Shown: positions 1 to 8,282 of the stretch, piece after piece
How positions within the stretch are numbered: position 1 is the stretch's first letter
Layout: each line of letters opens with the position of its first letter
Assembly: GCA_029298735.1 (NCBI GenBank)
Contig: JANSLP010000572.1
Coordinates: forward strand, 1-10,914
Length of the DNA stretch: 10,914 nt
Source: Ophiostoma sp. CBS 140.51
Lineage: Eukaryota > Ascomycota > Sordariomycetes > Ophiostomatales > Ophiostomataceae
Direction: 5' to 3'
Notes under the pieces: generated by a model
The model's input: the letters and a program-made list of their open reading frames with translations, nothing else
Databases searched by the model: none
Told to the model about the DNA's origin: nothing
Translations under genes and position numbers: made by a program

Positions 1-320
1 CTTGTCCGCTCGGTCGTTCCGTTTTATTCGATACTTATTTGGAATTGCTTCGATTTTGTAATAAAAAATTAACGATTCGTGAAGACGGAATTTGTTTTTG
101 TTCGATTTACTTCATCCTTCACTTGTTTTGGTTTTTGACTTTTCTTTTCTTGGGCTCGTATTTATCTTATGCTGCACCTGCCCATACCTTCTTCAGCAAC
201 ATTATGATTCTCTTTTGCTTGTCTCTTTAATATACCCCAGCCAGTTTCATGGCGAACCACCGCTCTCGGCGTTGTCTGTACCCCTCATTCTTCGGTAGGT
301 GAAAGAGACCCCTGCAGTTC
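1..320. other. Gene-free pyrimidine-rich 5' stretch
   Basis: I see no supportable gene here. Roughly the first 240 bases are rich in T and C on the plus strand with many short T runs, as in fungal promoter, 5' leader or 3' UTR DNA. Overlapping short reading frames of 60-85 codons on both strands show no recognisable domain and no convincing splice structure. The stretch may hold the distal promoter of the hydrolase gene or the end of a gene to the left of the window. Confidence 0.4.
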
Positions 321-421
321 TTATCTCTCCGATAAGCCTCCAGGAGTCGGGGTCCGGGTGAGACCGACACCGATAGCTTTCTTGATAGCCTTTGGCGATA
401 GGAACGTCCTGAAAGCTATCC
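321..421. promoter_or_regulatory. Cluster of six GATA-core motifs with a 10-bp inverted repeat
   Basis: Six GATA cores lie within 101 bp: TTATCT at 321-326 (reverse AGATAA), CGATAA at 330-335, CGATAG at 371-376, TGATAG at 383-388, CGATAG at 396-401 and CTATCC at 416-421 (reverse GGATAG). Five fit HGATAR, the consensus of fungal GATA factors such as AreA/Nit2. The arms GATAGCTTTC (372-381) and GAAAGCTATC (411-420) form a perfect 10-bp inverted repeat with a 29-nt spacer. The group lies about 370-470 bp upstream of the hydrolase start. A nitrogen-status control element is an inference from motif density; no binding is shown. Confidence 0.45.
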
Positions 422-669
422 GAGCTAGCCTTGTTTGACAGCGATTGGCACCATTTGACAATTTTGGCGGCTCTGATTCGCTGGGAGTCCACGTCAGAAA
501 TGCCAGCACGGGGTTGATCGTGCCGTGAATGCGACTAAAGTCGCGTGCACACTCCTGCCAACTGAGACCACCTTCCACATTGGCATAGGTGCAATGCGGG
601 TAATCCTGCGCTGTCTGCGCTGCCTGCCTTGATGCACTTGTCAGATGCAGGCGTGCAGCTCGTCAAGCC

Positions 670-683
670 GTCCGTAGCCGGAC
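670..683. promoter_or_regulatory. Short CCG/CGG dyad upstream of the hydrolase
   Basis: GTCCG (670-674) and CGGAC (679-683) form an inverted repeat with a 4-nt spacer, about 105-120 bp before the ATG at 790. Paired CGG/CCG triplets are typical half-sites of fungal Zn2Cys6 regulators, so this may be an operator. A dyad this short is common by chance. Confidence 0.2.
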
Positions 684-789
684 ATATTACTTACGGCGAG
701 TCATGAATAAAAGAAGACGATGCACTTTTGTTTTTATTCTTGAACCGAAGCACAACAACGGAAAGTCTTATTTTGACGGAACGACAACT

Positions 790-3121
790 ATGAAAGGGCT
801 ACACGAAACTGCGACGGTCCCTGCACAACGGGCGCCAGCTCGGCGAGTGCCTGCCTGGAAACACGCGCTGGGAGCTCTTCTCGTGGTGACTGCACTGCTC
901 ACCCTGCCTGCACGACGATGGCCTCACGCCCACGAACAACACAGAACAGAAGATGTGTTGACCGAGGTGCTAAACGAGGGCTCATGGAAAGACGTAAGCA
1001 ATGCAATTCAGGGGAAAATTCGTTTTGCCAAACACCTCTATACCGTAGAAAATGTATTAATGAGAATCGCTCAACAGATGGCGCCTAGCCGAAACCTGAC
1101 ATGGCACTCTTGTTATGGAGGCGAGTATGAATGCGCTCGCCTCGATGTACGACCATAACACCCTGAAACTCCCATACCACACACACGACGCGTTCTTTAG
1201 ATCTGATAATGCCAACTACAGGTACCGATGGACTGGCTGGACCCAACCGACGACCTCCGGGTCGTGCTGGCCGTGATCCGCCTCCCAGCGACTGACCGCG
1301 AAAACTACGGCGGCCCAGTCTTCTTCAACCCGGGCGTAGGTTACCCCTGTAATTGTGCACACGAAAATATCTACTAGATGTATGGACAATTCTGACATGC
1401 CTCTCAGGGACCCGGTGGATCTGGTATCTGGTCCATGCGAGACCACGGCCGCAATCTCCAGGATGTTGTTGGCAAGAGATATGTAGGTTCCGCGTCTTGG
1501 GAAGAAACGTTTCTGATTTTACTGCCCCACGTCGCTGACCACAACTATAGGACATTATCACGTTTGATCCGAGAGGAAGTGAGTTGATACTATCCTTTCT
1601 GAACTGCACCACAAGGAACCTCGCTAACAAATTAAGTCGGCGCATCTGTGCCGCGCATCGAATGCTGGGCATCCGTTCAAAACAGCCAGTTCTGGGACCT
1701 GCAGGATGTTGGCGTTGTGGATGCACACCCTGGAACGATCTACGACGCCTATGCCCGCATGTCGGCCTACACCACGGTGTGCGAGGCATCCCTGGGAGAT
1801 TCGGGCATTTTGCGGCACTCGAGCACAGCGTCTCATGCTCGCGACATGCTCGAAATTCTGCACCAGCTCGGCGAGGAGAAGCTCAAGTACTGGGGCTTCA
1901 GCTACGGCACTGTGCTCGGCGGCGTCTTTGCAGCCATGTACCCGGACAAGGTCGAGCGGCTTGTCAGTGACGGAAACGTCGATCTCCGTGAATGGCACAA
2001 CAAGGAGCACCTCAACTTCCTCCACGATACCGACAAGGTTATGCAGGCCTTTTTTGACCTCTGCCACCGTGCCGGGCCGGACGCCTGTGATTTCTATGCT
2101 CCTTCTCCTGAGGCTATCAAGAAACGGCTTGAGACGCTGTTTGCCAACCTCAAGGTCAGACCCGTTGTGGTTTCCATGGACAAGGACCTTGGGCCGGAGA
2201 TCCCCGACATTGTGACATACTCTCGCGTCCGCAAGGTGCTTTCCTCTACACTTTACCAGCCGCAGCGTGCATTCCCTCGGTTCGCCAAGACCCTGTTGGC
2301 GCTGGAAAACGGAAATGGCAGACCGTTCTACGAGCAGACGTCGGGCAAAGAGCAGTTTGCAGCCGTGTGCCAAGCGGAGACGATCCCGCCTACGACGCCA
2401 CTCACCGGGTTTGACGAAGGCACATCAGACGCTTTTGGTGCCGTCATGTGCTCTGACAGCGTGCCCATCACAGAAACTGTAGAGGATTTCGTGGAGCTGA
2501 TCAAGAGCTACGAGGATATGAGCTACGCGGCAGGCGCCACCAACGCCAACTTCCCCATTGCCTGTGTCAACCGGCAAGTGCGCCCGAAGTGGAGATTCTC
2601 CGGTATGTTGGCCTTCTCAGACTTGCCTTCCCAGACTTTTTTCCACGATGTGGCATAAGATGGCCACGGCACTAACGCATCATCCCTCACAGGTCCGTTT
2701 GAAGGCAACACCAGCTTCCCGATTCTCTACGTGGCGAACATTGCGGACAATGTTACACCGTTGATCAGTGCCAGAAATAACTCGGCTGGATTCCCAGAGT
2801 CTGTCGTCCTTGTGCAGCAGGCATATGGCGTAAGTCATCCATTATAACCATGTACTCATAGATCTATTATCGTACTAACTGATGCAGCATACATCCCTGG
2901 CATCGCCGTCCACATGCACGGCCAAGATCATCAGAGACTACTTCCAAAAGGGACTGCTCCCCGCTGTTGGCACAGAGTGTCAGCCAGATGTGCTCCCATT
3001 TGGGCTGCCAACTGGATTTGTTGCTGCCGAGGATGCGGAATTGTCCTTGGCTATTTCAGAACTCTCTGAGAAGGCATCTGCATACCGAGACAGAATGTTG
3101 ACTTTAAAGCTGATGTTTTAG
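790..3121 (+). CDS. Serine alpha/beta-hydrolase, peptidase S33 / TAP-like family (seven exons, intact)
   Basis: Probable hydrolase of the tripeptidyl-aminopeptidase-like group, which cleaves amino-terminal peptides or small ester or amide substrates; the true substrate is unknown. Exons: 790-1146, 1222-1335, 1408-1482, 1551-1578, 1637-2602, 2693-2829, 2888-3121, giving 636 residues with no break. All introns (58-90 bp) are GT...AG; clear CTAAC sites lie at 1624-1628 and 2672-2676. A hydrophobic segment at about residues 29-41, behind a basic stretch, suggests a signal anchor. The oxyanion-loop motif NPGGPGGSG lies at 155-163. The nucleophile elbow GFSYG places Ser280; the other triad members are Asp532 (ADNVTP, often ADPVTP) and His560 (GHTS) in the C-terminal TAP-like domain. 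The start at 790 has A at -3 and puts the hydrophobic segment near the N terminus. An in-frame ATG at 703 would add 29 residues without family likeness. Family call strong, start and substrate uncertain. Confidence 0.9.
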
Positions 3122-3292
3122 GAGATGCGTACTGTAAGCAAAGTCTGTACAACGTCGTGTTATCATAACTTAATCCGGTCCCATCTGCGCAACTTGGCGA
3201 GATATGTCGCCCTCCATAATCCTTCGCTTGTACTGACTTGGGAAGGGCTGATGCAATGAAGTCAAAAAGTAATTGGTACTAACATATGGAAG

Positions 3293-3306
3293 CTCGTGAA
3301 CACGAG
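3293..3306. repeat. 14-bp palindrome (CTCGTG-AA-CACGAG)
   Basis: CTCGTG (3293-3298) and CACGAG (3301-3306) are perfect inverted arms around an AA spacer. The loop is too short for a good hairpin, so a dimeric protein site is likelier than a terminator. It lies about 285-295 bp before the oxidase start. Function is unknown. Confidence 0.3.
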
Positions 3307-3358
3307 TTGGGGCAGGCAAAGGATTAATGGAACAGAACGCAAAGCTGGACCGATTCAA

Positions 3359-3364
3359 AATAAA
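3359..3364 (+). terminator. Candidate polyadenylation signal AATAAA for the hydrolase
   Basis: AATAAA lies about 238 nt after the hydrolase stop, followed directly by an A-rich run. It is the only canonical hexamer I found on this strand before the next gene. Many fungal genes lack the hexamer, so the match is only suggestive. Confidence 0.3.
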
Positions 3365-3479
3365 TTAAAAAAAAGAAGGAAACCGGATTCTGGATTTCGC
3401 AAATTGCCGGCCGCCTGACTGGAAAGTCAAGAACTACGTTGGCAGTAGCATTGAGAAGAGGTGCAGTCACCATCAAACA

Positions 3480-3486
3480 TATATAG
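3480..3486 (+). promoter_or_regulatory. TATATAG box upstream of the oxidase reading frame
   Basis: TATATAG lies 103-109 bp before the ATG at 3589, a usual spacing for a fungal TATA element plus a short leader. The bases also overlap the end of the possible relic exon at 3403-3483, so the promoter reading and the relic reading compete. Confidence 0.3.
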
Positions 3487-3588
3487 AATCTAGCCCAAGA
3501 TCATACACTAGTGTTTTATTGAAGCCGGCAGAATTTGGCTTCTACACGTAACCAGACGTCCAACTGAGCAACAATACCATTTATCAAA

Positions 3589-4597
3589 ATGAAGAACGAC
3601 GAGACCATCCACTATACGTCCCCATGGGCTGGCGCTCATGGTCGATGCATGCCCGCAGAAACCCCGGAAGAGGAGCAGTACTCCAGTTTCTCAAAGATTA
3701 CGGATGAGGTTCTACGATGCCAGATACTCGAGGACCCGGAATGCGGCGTCGAGTTCACGGATGGCTACGATTTTCTTGCCAACCCATCCGATGCCTACCG
3801 ACAGCTGAAAGGCGTCTGCAGCGAAGCGCCGGGCTTTATTTTTCTAGGCCAAGACGAGCTCCCCAAGGGAATGGGCATTACATTTGGCACCAGATACAGG
3901 ACATGGTGCCCGAACTCGCCCGTGTACTGAGCCTATTTTCTTCGCAATTTTCGTCTACGCAGAGGCCTCACGATGAAGAAGACGCTACTTTGTGTCGAAG
4001 AGGCCTTTTTTCTTGCCAAGAATGTCAGCGTTGTTGTGAACTGTTCCGGGTTCAGCTTTGGAGACCCATATGTCTTTCACTTGAGAGGTGTGTATTCTTC
4101 TTTTCGTCCAATTCTAACCAAACGCCATGCTAAAGGAAATCATCATTCAGGCCAGACATGTTTGGTGCAGAATCCGTGTGATCGTACCATAACCCAGTTT
4201 GGGGCCGACGGAGCGTTTACTTTCATCATCCCACGGCCCTTGGAGGGTGGCACCATTATTGGTGGCACAAGATATGGTCATGATTGGGAGGACAAGCCGC
4301 GAGCAGAAACCAGGGCCGACATTCTTTGCAGAGCGGCCAAGATGTTCCCGCCGATTATGGGCGAGAGAGGCAAGTTCGACATTATCAGAGTCATTGTGGG
4401 CCTTCGTCCTGCTCGACAAGGCGGACTACGGCTCGAGTACGAGAGACCCAGAGCCGGCAAGCTGCACGGAAAGAAAATTATTCACGCCTATGGTGCAGAT
4501 GGAAGTGGTTATGACATTTCATGAGGCGTGGCGGAAGAGTGTGGTTGGCTTGGTACTGGCCGCCATGGGCACGGTTCAGACAAGGGCGCAGCTGTGA
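3589..4597 (+). pseudogene. D-amino-acid oxidase family FAD enzyme, 5'-truncated and broken
   Basis: Intact relatives oxidise D-amino acids to 2-oxo acids with release of ammonia and hydrogen peroxide, usually in peroxisomes. Exons 3589-4087 and 4151-4597 flank a 63-bp intron. Family marks are YTSPWAGAH (residues 9-17), the substrate-lid region ending in PVY, VVNCSG..FGDP, the RGQTCLVQNPCD segment across the splice, PRPLEGGTIIGGT, RPARQGGLR and HAYGADGSGYDIS. The usual first ~40 residues with the GxGxxG FAD loop are absent: the frame opens in a good start context (CAAAATGA) just before YTSPWAG. TGA at 3928-3930 replaces the residue after PVY, normally Cys, and the same frame resumes with family-like sequence. 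TGA at 4522-4524 stands where Trp follows the DIS motif. One extra base near 4540 shifts frame into a C terminus ending AQL at 4597. A 39-bp intron at 3924-3962 could skip the first TGA, but it is too short for a normal fungal intron and would delete a conserved helix. Almost surely nonfunctional as sequenced. Confidence 0.88.
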
Positions 4598-4722
4598 ATA
4601 CGGACAGCTTTATTTTCTTGAATCTCCATGAGCAAGGTTAAGAAAACTATCTTTGCTATCGATATACTACCATGGCACAATGCTAGAGCATCACACTTTT
4701 ATTTTGGACATTTCTCGGCCCT
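4598..4722. other. Convergent intergenic gap
   Basis: These 125 bp separate the 3' ends of the oxidase (+) and the exporter (-), so the 3' UTRs probably overlap. A reverse-strand polyadenylation hexamer lies at 4698-4703. Nothing else is seen. Confidence 0.6.
4698..4703 (-). terminator. Polyadenylation signal AATAAA for the exporter gene
   Basis: The plus strand reads TTTATT, hence AATAAA on the exporter strand, about 20 nt after its stop codon. Position and strand fit a 3'-end processing signal. Confidence 0.45.
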
Positions 4723-6719
4723 TCAGTCCACAGTCTTCAGCCCCTCGTGAACATCATTCTCTAGATGGACGGCCGTGTGTCCCGTGCGGCTGCTTTCCTC
4801 GGCACACTTGATAGTGAGCGCCGCAGCAATAGAAAGTGCACCAAAGGCAATGGCAACAAAGTAGACCAGATGGTATGACATAGCTGCAGCCTCCTTGACG
4901 GCCAGCTCCATTGCCGCGATTGTCGCGTTTGAGATACCGGGAATTTTGGCGTAGGCAGCGGCAGTATTGGTCTTTGCAGCAATAGTAGTGCTGCAAAAGA
5001 TCCGTTGAAACCAGAGGATTCTGCCGCCGCATTGACCTCACCGGGGAGAAGCTGTGTATAGCGTGTCGTTTGGATCGCGGTGTAGATGGCCGTGGCAACG
5101 GCACCACCCAGAAGACGGAAAGTACTGATCAATCCAACAGCGACACCAATGTCCGTTTGGTCGTCCAGGTGCAGGCTGACCATGCCGAAGGAGAGGGACG
5201 ATGGGGGAAGGTTGGTCATGGAAACGATGACGACGGTGACAATGGCCTGGATCTTATCATTGGTGCCAACAGAAGCAAGAGAACCGATCAGAGCCGTCTG
5301 GATGGTGATGAAGCTGATAACCTGCCAGCGTTCATGCTTGACCCAAGGCGCCACACCAATCATGTACCAGCCGGCCATAATGGTACCAAACGACACGAGG
5401 TTTGAGTACACGCCACGGGTGATGGTGTTGTTGGCTGGAATCCACAAAAGCGCTGACTGGCGGGGCCAGATGACATTCATGCTGTAGTACAGCATGCCCG
5501 CAACGAAACAAACAACGAGGAAGCTGGTAAACCTGTGGGGGCGAGCAAGTCATCGATTAGCATGATAAGACGGACCACGGCTGTCTTAACGGAGAATACA
5601 TACTTGCGCCACTGCAAAAAGAGGTGAGGTGGCAGGATGGGATACTTGAGTGGCATATATGCCTCCCAAAAGCCAAGGGCAACGAGGCTGGCAAAGCCAA
5701 CAATCAGTGGGGCAATGACGCCTGCGCTCTTCCATGGATATTGCCCACCGCCCCAGCTGAGAGCAAGGAGGACAATCAGACAGCCGCCAGAGAAGAGCAA
5801 CAGTCCAACATAGTCGAGTTCTTTTAGTAGGTCTAGTCTGGTCTTATGATCGTCTTCGTGCTTGCGCTCAAACGTCGGAGGGTGGTAGAAGATGAATAGG
5901 AGGATAAATGCCGTTGCCTCCCAGGCAAAGCACCGGCCCGCCATCCGGGCTTGACGTAGGCAACAAAGGCATAGCCAATAAGCGGACCGAATGAGCTGAA
6001 GTGGTTTGCCATGATCATGACACCTAGGCATTTGTTAGAAAATTATGAGAGGCTTTCATCCATAACAGCAAGTCGTCGATGTGGCCACCTACCCATAGTC
6101 CTGAATCTGTATTTGTTGGGAACCAACTCGAGGGCACAGGCAAAGCACATCTCCTGGAAGCCGCCCCCAACCCCAAAGATGACACCACTGACAATCATCT
6201 GGTTAATGCTCTGGCCCGTGGCCCCTACGATTGAGCCCACAACACCGGCTCCAGCTCCAAAGAGGAGGAACCAGCGACGGCCCGAAATATCAGAGAGACG
6301 GCCACCGATGGTGACGATGACAGCGGCTCCCAGGTTCCACCTTGAAACAGACGTCAGCTTGCAGTCACTTTTTATAAATGCTTTTTGGCGAGGAGGACTC
6401 ACGAGATGGCAATCCAGGAGTAGTTGGAGTCGGGGCCGAGGTCGGCGTTGATATAGGTAAGAATAGCGGCTGGCATAATCAGTGTAAAAAGATAGCTTTC
6501 GTACATGAAAATGAGGGACTGAGATTGTTAGTGAACGGTTAAATACACTGCAAGACGGTTAAAAGGACAGCATAACTCACAAACACGGCCAGCTTCGTCT
6601 TCAGTGTGACCTTGCCTTCCTCCTCGTGATACACGGCCTGCTCGGCCTCTCACCGCTCCACTAGCAGTTTCGACATGCTCACCGTGTACGGCCGTATCTT
6701 TCTCTGTCGTGTCGGCCAT
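4723..6719 (-). pseudogene. TRI12-like major facilitator exporter (DHA2-type), three frameshifts
   Basis: Intact relatives are 14-helix plasma-membrane proton antiporters that export toxins or metabolites. Exons, in gene order: 6719-6581, 6518-6403, 6340-6093, 6023-5604, 5532-4723, with introns of 62-71 bp, all GT...AG. The start context is CAACATGGC. Family marks are the helix 1 region (MYESYLFTLIMPAAIL), motif A GGRLSDISGRR, ELVPNKYRFR, FYHPPTFE, LKELDYVGLLLF, LSWGGGQYPWKSA, MLYYSMNVIWP and a last helix in MSYHLVYFVAIAFGALSI. Three frame breaks: one extra base near 6646-6653 in the N-terminal tail; a shift near 5931-5945 between PGW and CFAWEA; and a shift near 4980-4992, where family-like sequence moves to the frame that ends at 4723. 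Allowing for these the product would be about 577 residues, a normal length. No splice choice removes the shifts. Convergent with the oxidase; same strand as the dehydrogenase. Likely nonfunctional. Confidence 0.87.
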
Positions 6720-7522
6720 GTTGTTTGTTGGTGATATAAGTCTTTTGGCCTCTTCATCATGAGTGGGAATGATTTCTGTTTTATGCCCAGACAGCCTCTC
6801 CAACTGTCTTGGCAATCTAACGTCGCGTAAACAAGCACGACATTGGTTAGAGATAGCGCCCCAATAATCACTCCACGAATTTCTTTCCTGGTCTGGCCAC
6901 AAGAGCTTGACAAAGATCCACGATGCCCACCTAGGTGTGGAAGATATCTGACATCGACCCACTCGCGCCTTCATGGACAACGATATCCTGGGGTTAACAC
7001 GCCTCCCCGCAGAGTGGGATTTGTTTTTCTCAACACTGACACGATCGATGTGGGCTCGTCGGCGTGGTCGGCTGCGACGATGATTCATTCACACCATCCC
7101 AATATGGCTGCGATCGGCGACATTTGGCCAGGTCACACTCGTGTTTTCTTCAAGTCCAGAACACCCAACCTGGGGTCCGGGGTCCGGGGTCCGGGGTCAG
7201 GGGACGCGTTCAACTCTTTATCTCTCCTGCCTCCCAGTTTGAAATAGAGAATGCACAGGAGAGCACATGGCGTTTATCCTGCAGAAGAGGTATCTGACGC
7301 GCCGGCGTGTTCTAGATTCCTTCGTCAGAATGGAGGCAAGGGCACGGACAACATGGTGAAGACTTTGTCGAAGTGATGACTCTGCATTGTGTTGCCTAAT
7401 GATGAGGATATTTGTTGAACTAGGCACATTGCTTTCGAGACAAGAAACGATAATATTTTCAATACATGCAGAAGCTAGCAGTATGACTATGTACATTTTC
7501 TAACAATATCCTTAAACCACAT
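6720..7522. other. Long gene-free stretch between exporter and dehydrogenase
   Basis: About 800 bp with no supportable gene. It should hold the exporter promoter (an AGATAG site lies at 6851-6856) and the dehydrogenase 3' end. A reverse-strand frame runs from about 7088 into the exporter start but has no recognisable domain upstream of the MADTTE start, so I treat it as 5' leader. The notable content is the G-run repeat at 7172-7203. Confidence 0.5.
7172..7203 (+). repeat. Tandem GGGGTCC repeat, potential G-quadruplex
   Basis: Five runs of exactly four G (7172-7175, 7179-7182, 7186-7189, 7193-7196, 7200-7203) are separated by 3-nt loops TCC, TCC, TCC, TCA. This is a 7-bp unit repeated about 4.5 times and a textbook match to a four-layer quadruplex, with one spare run. 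It lies about 455-485 bp upstream of the exporter start and 320-350 bp beyond the dehydrogenase stop. Whether it is regulatory or simply an unstable microsatellite cannot be told from sequence. Confidence 0.8.
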
Positions 7523-8282
7523 TCAACAGACCCAGCAGCCATCAATTAGCTCAACAGTGCCACTGATGTACTTTGTTGAATCAGACAACAACCACGCAAT
7601 AAGTTCCGCAACCTCTTTAGCCTCGCCTTTGCGTTTTATGCTGTAGGGCACAATGACATTCTCACCAAGAGAAGACACTGCCTGGAGTTGCAAAGGAGTC
7701 TCAATTCGGCTAGGCGCCACACAGTTGACCCGGATGCCACGGTCGCCCACCTCCTTCGCCGCCGACCTTGACAAACCGACCACACCATGCTTGGCAGCGC
7801 TATATGCAGCATTCTTTGCTATGCCCATGCTACCGGCAACACTGGTGACGTTGACAATGCTTCCACCATCTCGTAGGTTCTGTATTTGTGCCCGCATGCA
7901 GTGCATGACACCAGTGAGATTGACAGTCAATACGCGTGCCCAGTCATTATCCTCAATCTCCTCAACACGGTTCTTGTTGATACCGGTGCCAATAATCGCG
8001 CCAATGTTGGCTGCGCCGTCCAGTTGGCCGAAATGTTGTCGAGTCTCTGTGATCCACAAGTTGACTTGCGCTGGGTTAGCCCACATCGACGCAATATCCA
8101 GTTGCATCTCCGCCAGATGCCCGGATCTCGCTGATGATGCAGTCAAGCAGAGGATTTTGTACATCGGCGATGGATAAACGGGCACCAGCAGCAGCCAGCA
8201 ACTGTACAGTTGCACGACCAATGCCGGATGCCCCCCCAGTAACGGCGATGACTTTATTTCGGAAATCGAAATTGATGGACAT
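7523..8282 (-). pseudogene. Classical short-chain dehydrogenase/reductase, one frameshift
   Basis: A Rossmann-fold NAD(P)-dependent alcohol/ketone oxidoreductase; substrate unknown. It is a single exon beginning ACCATGTCC at 8282. Allowing for one extra base, it has 252 residues, normal for a classical SDR. Marks are TGGASGIG (15-22), the acidic Asp40 after the second strand (IADV), which favours NAD over NADP, AANIG in place of the usual NNAG, VNLTG with Asn121, Ser147, and Tyr160-x3-Lys164 (YSAAK), followed by RVNCVAPSRIETP and SGTVELIDGCW. The frame ends at a TAA (8076-8078) after CVDVG (residues 64-68) and continues one base over as NPAQVN, so a single base has been gained near 8078-8084. 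The GTGGGCTAACCCAG here looks intron-like but is only 14 bp. Shares a divergent promoter with the P450. Broken as sequenced, though one indel could be a base-call error. Confidence 0.87.

Larger units (their letters stand above)
3122..3588. other. Intergenic stretch between hydrolase and oxidase
   Basis: No intact gene is seen. The stretch holds the hydrolase 3' region with a possible polyadenylation signal, a 14-bp palindrome at 3293-3306, a TATATAG box at 3480-3486, and TGATAA-type GATA sites (reverse strand) at 3160-3165 and 3581-3586. A stop-free stretch at 3403-3483, in the same frame as the oxidase, resembles a dinucleotide-binding segment and may be a relic of that gene's missing 5' end. 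Confidence 0.5.

Noticed and set aside
321..578. 85-codon reverse-strand frame overlapping the GATA cluster
   Set aside because: It has no recognisable domain, no supporting splice sites and no clear promoter, and it lies in what looks like regulatory DNA.
703..789. Hydrolase start at the upstream ATG 703
   Set aside because: It is possible, but the extra 29 residues are not family-like and the bases before 790 look like a fungal leader. It is kept as an alternative only.
3308..3325. VGAGKGL-like reading near 3310 as the lost FAD loop
   Set aside because: It has one residue too few for GxGxxG, a stop directly upstream and no family-like sequence after it. The stretch at 3403-3483 is the better candidate.
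3928..3930. TGA at a usual Cys position as a selenocysteine codon
   Set aside because: Selenocysteine machinery is absent from nearly all fungi, and a second TGA replaces Trp rather than Cys. The gene also has a frameshift and no FAD loop, so decay explains all lesions together.
3924..3962. 39-bp intron that would skip the first TGA in phase
   Set aside because: It has GT and AG borders but is well below usual fungal intron length, and it would remove family-like coding sequence. I kept it only as an alternative to test.
3589..4597. TGA read as Trp or by programmed readthrough
   Set aside because: TGA serves as the normal stop of the dehydrogenase and P450 here. The sequences after the two TGA codons (GCC, GGC) do not match the known TGA-CTA readthrough context, and the first site is not a Trp position.
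6720..7088. Reverse-strand frame extending the exporter N terminus upstream to 7088
   Set aside because: The added residues do not resemble the family and the MADTTE start has a good context. The extension is treated as untranslated leader.
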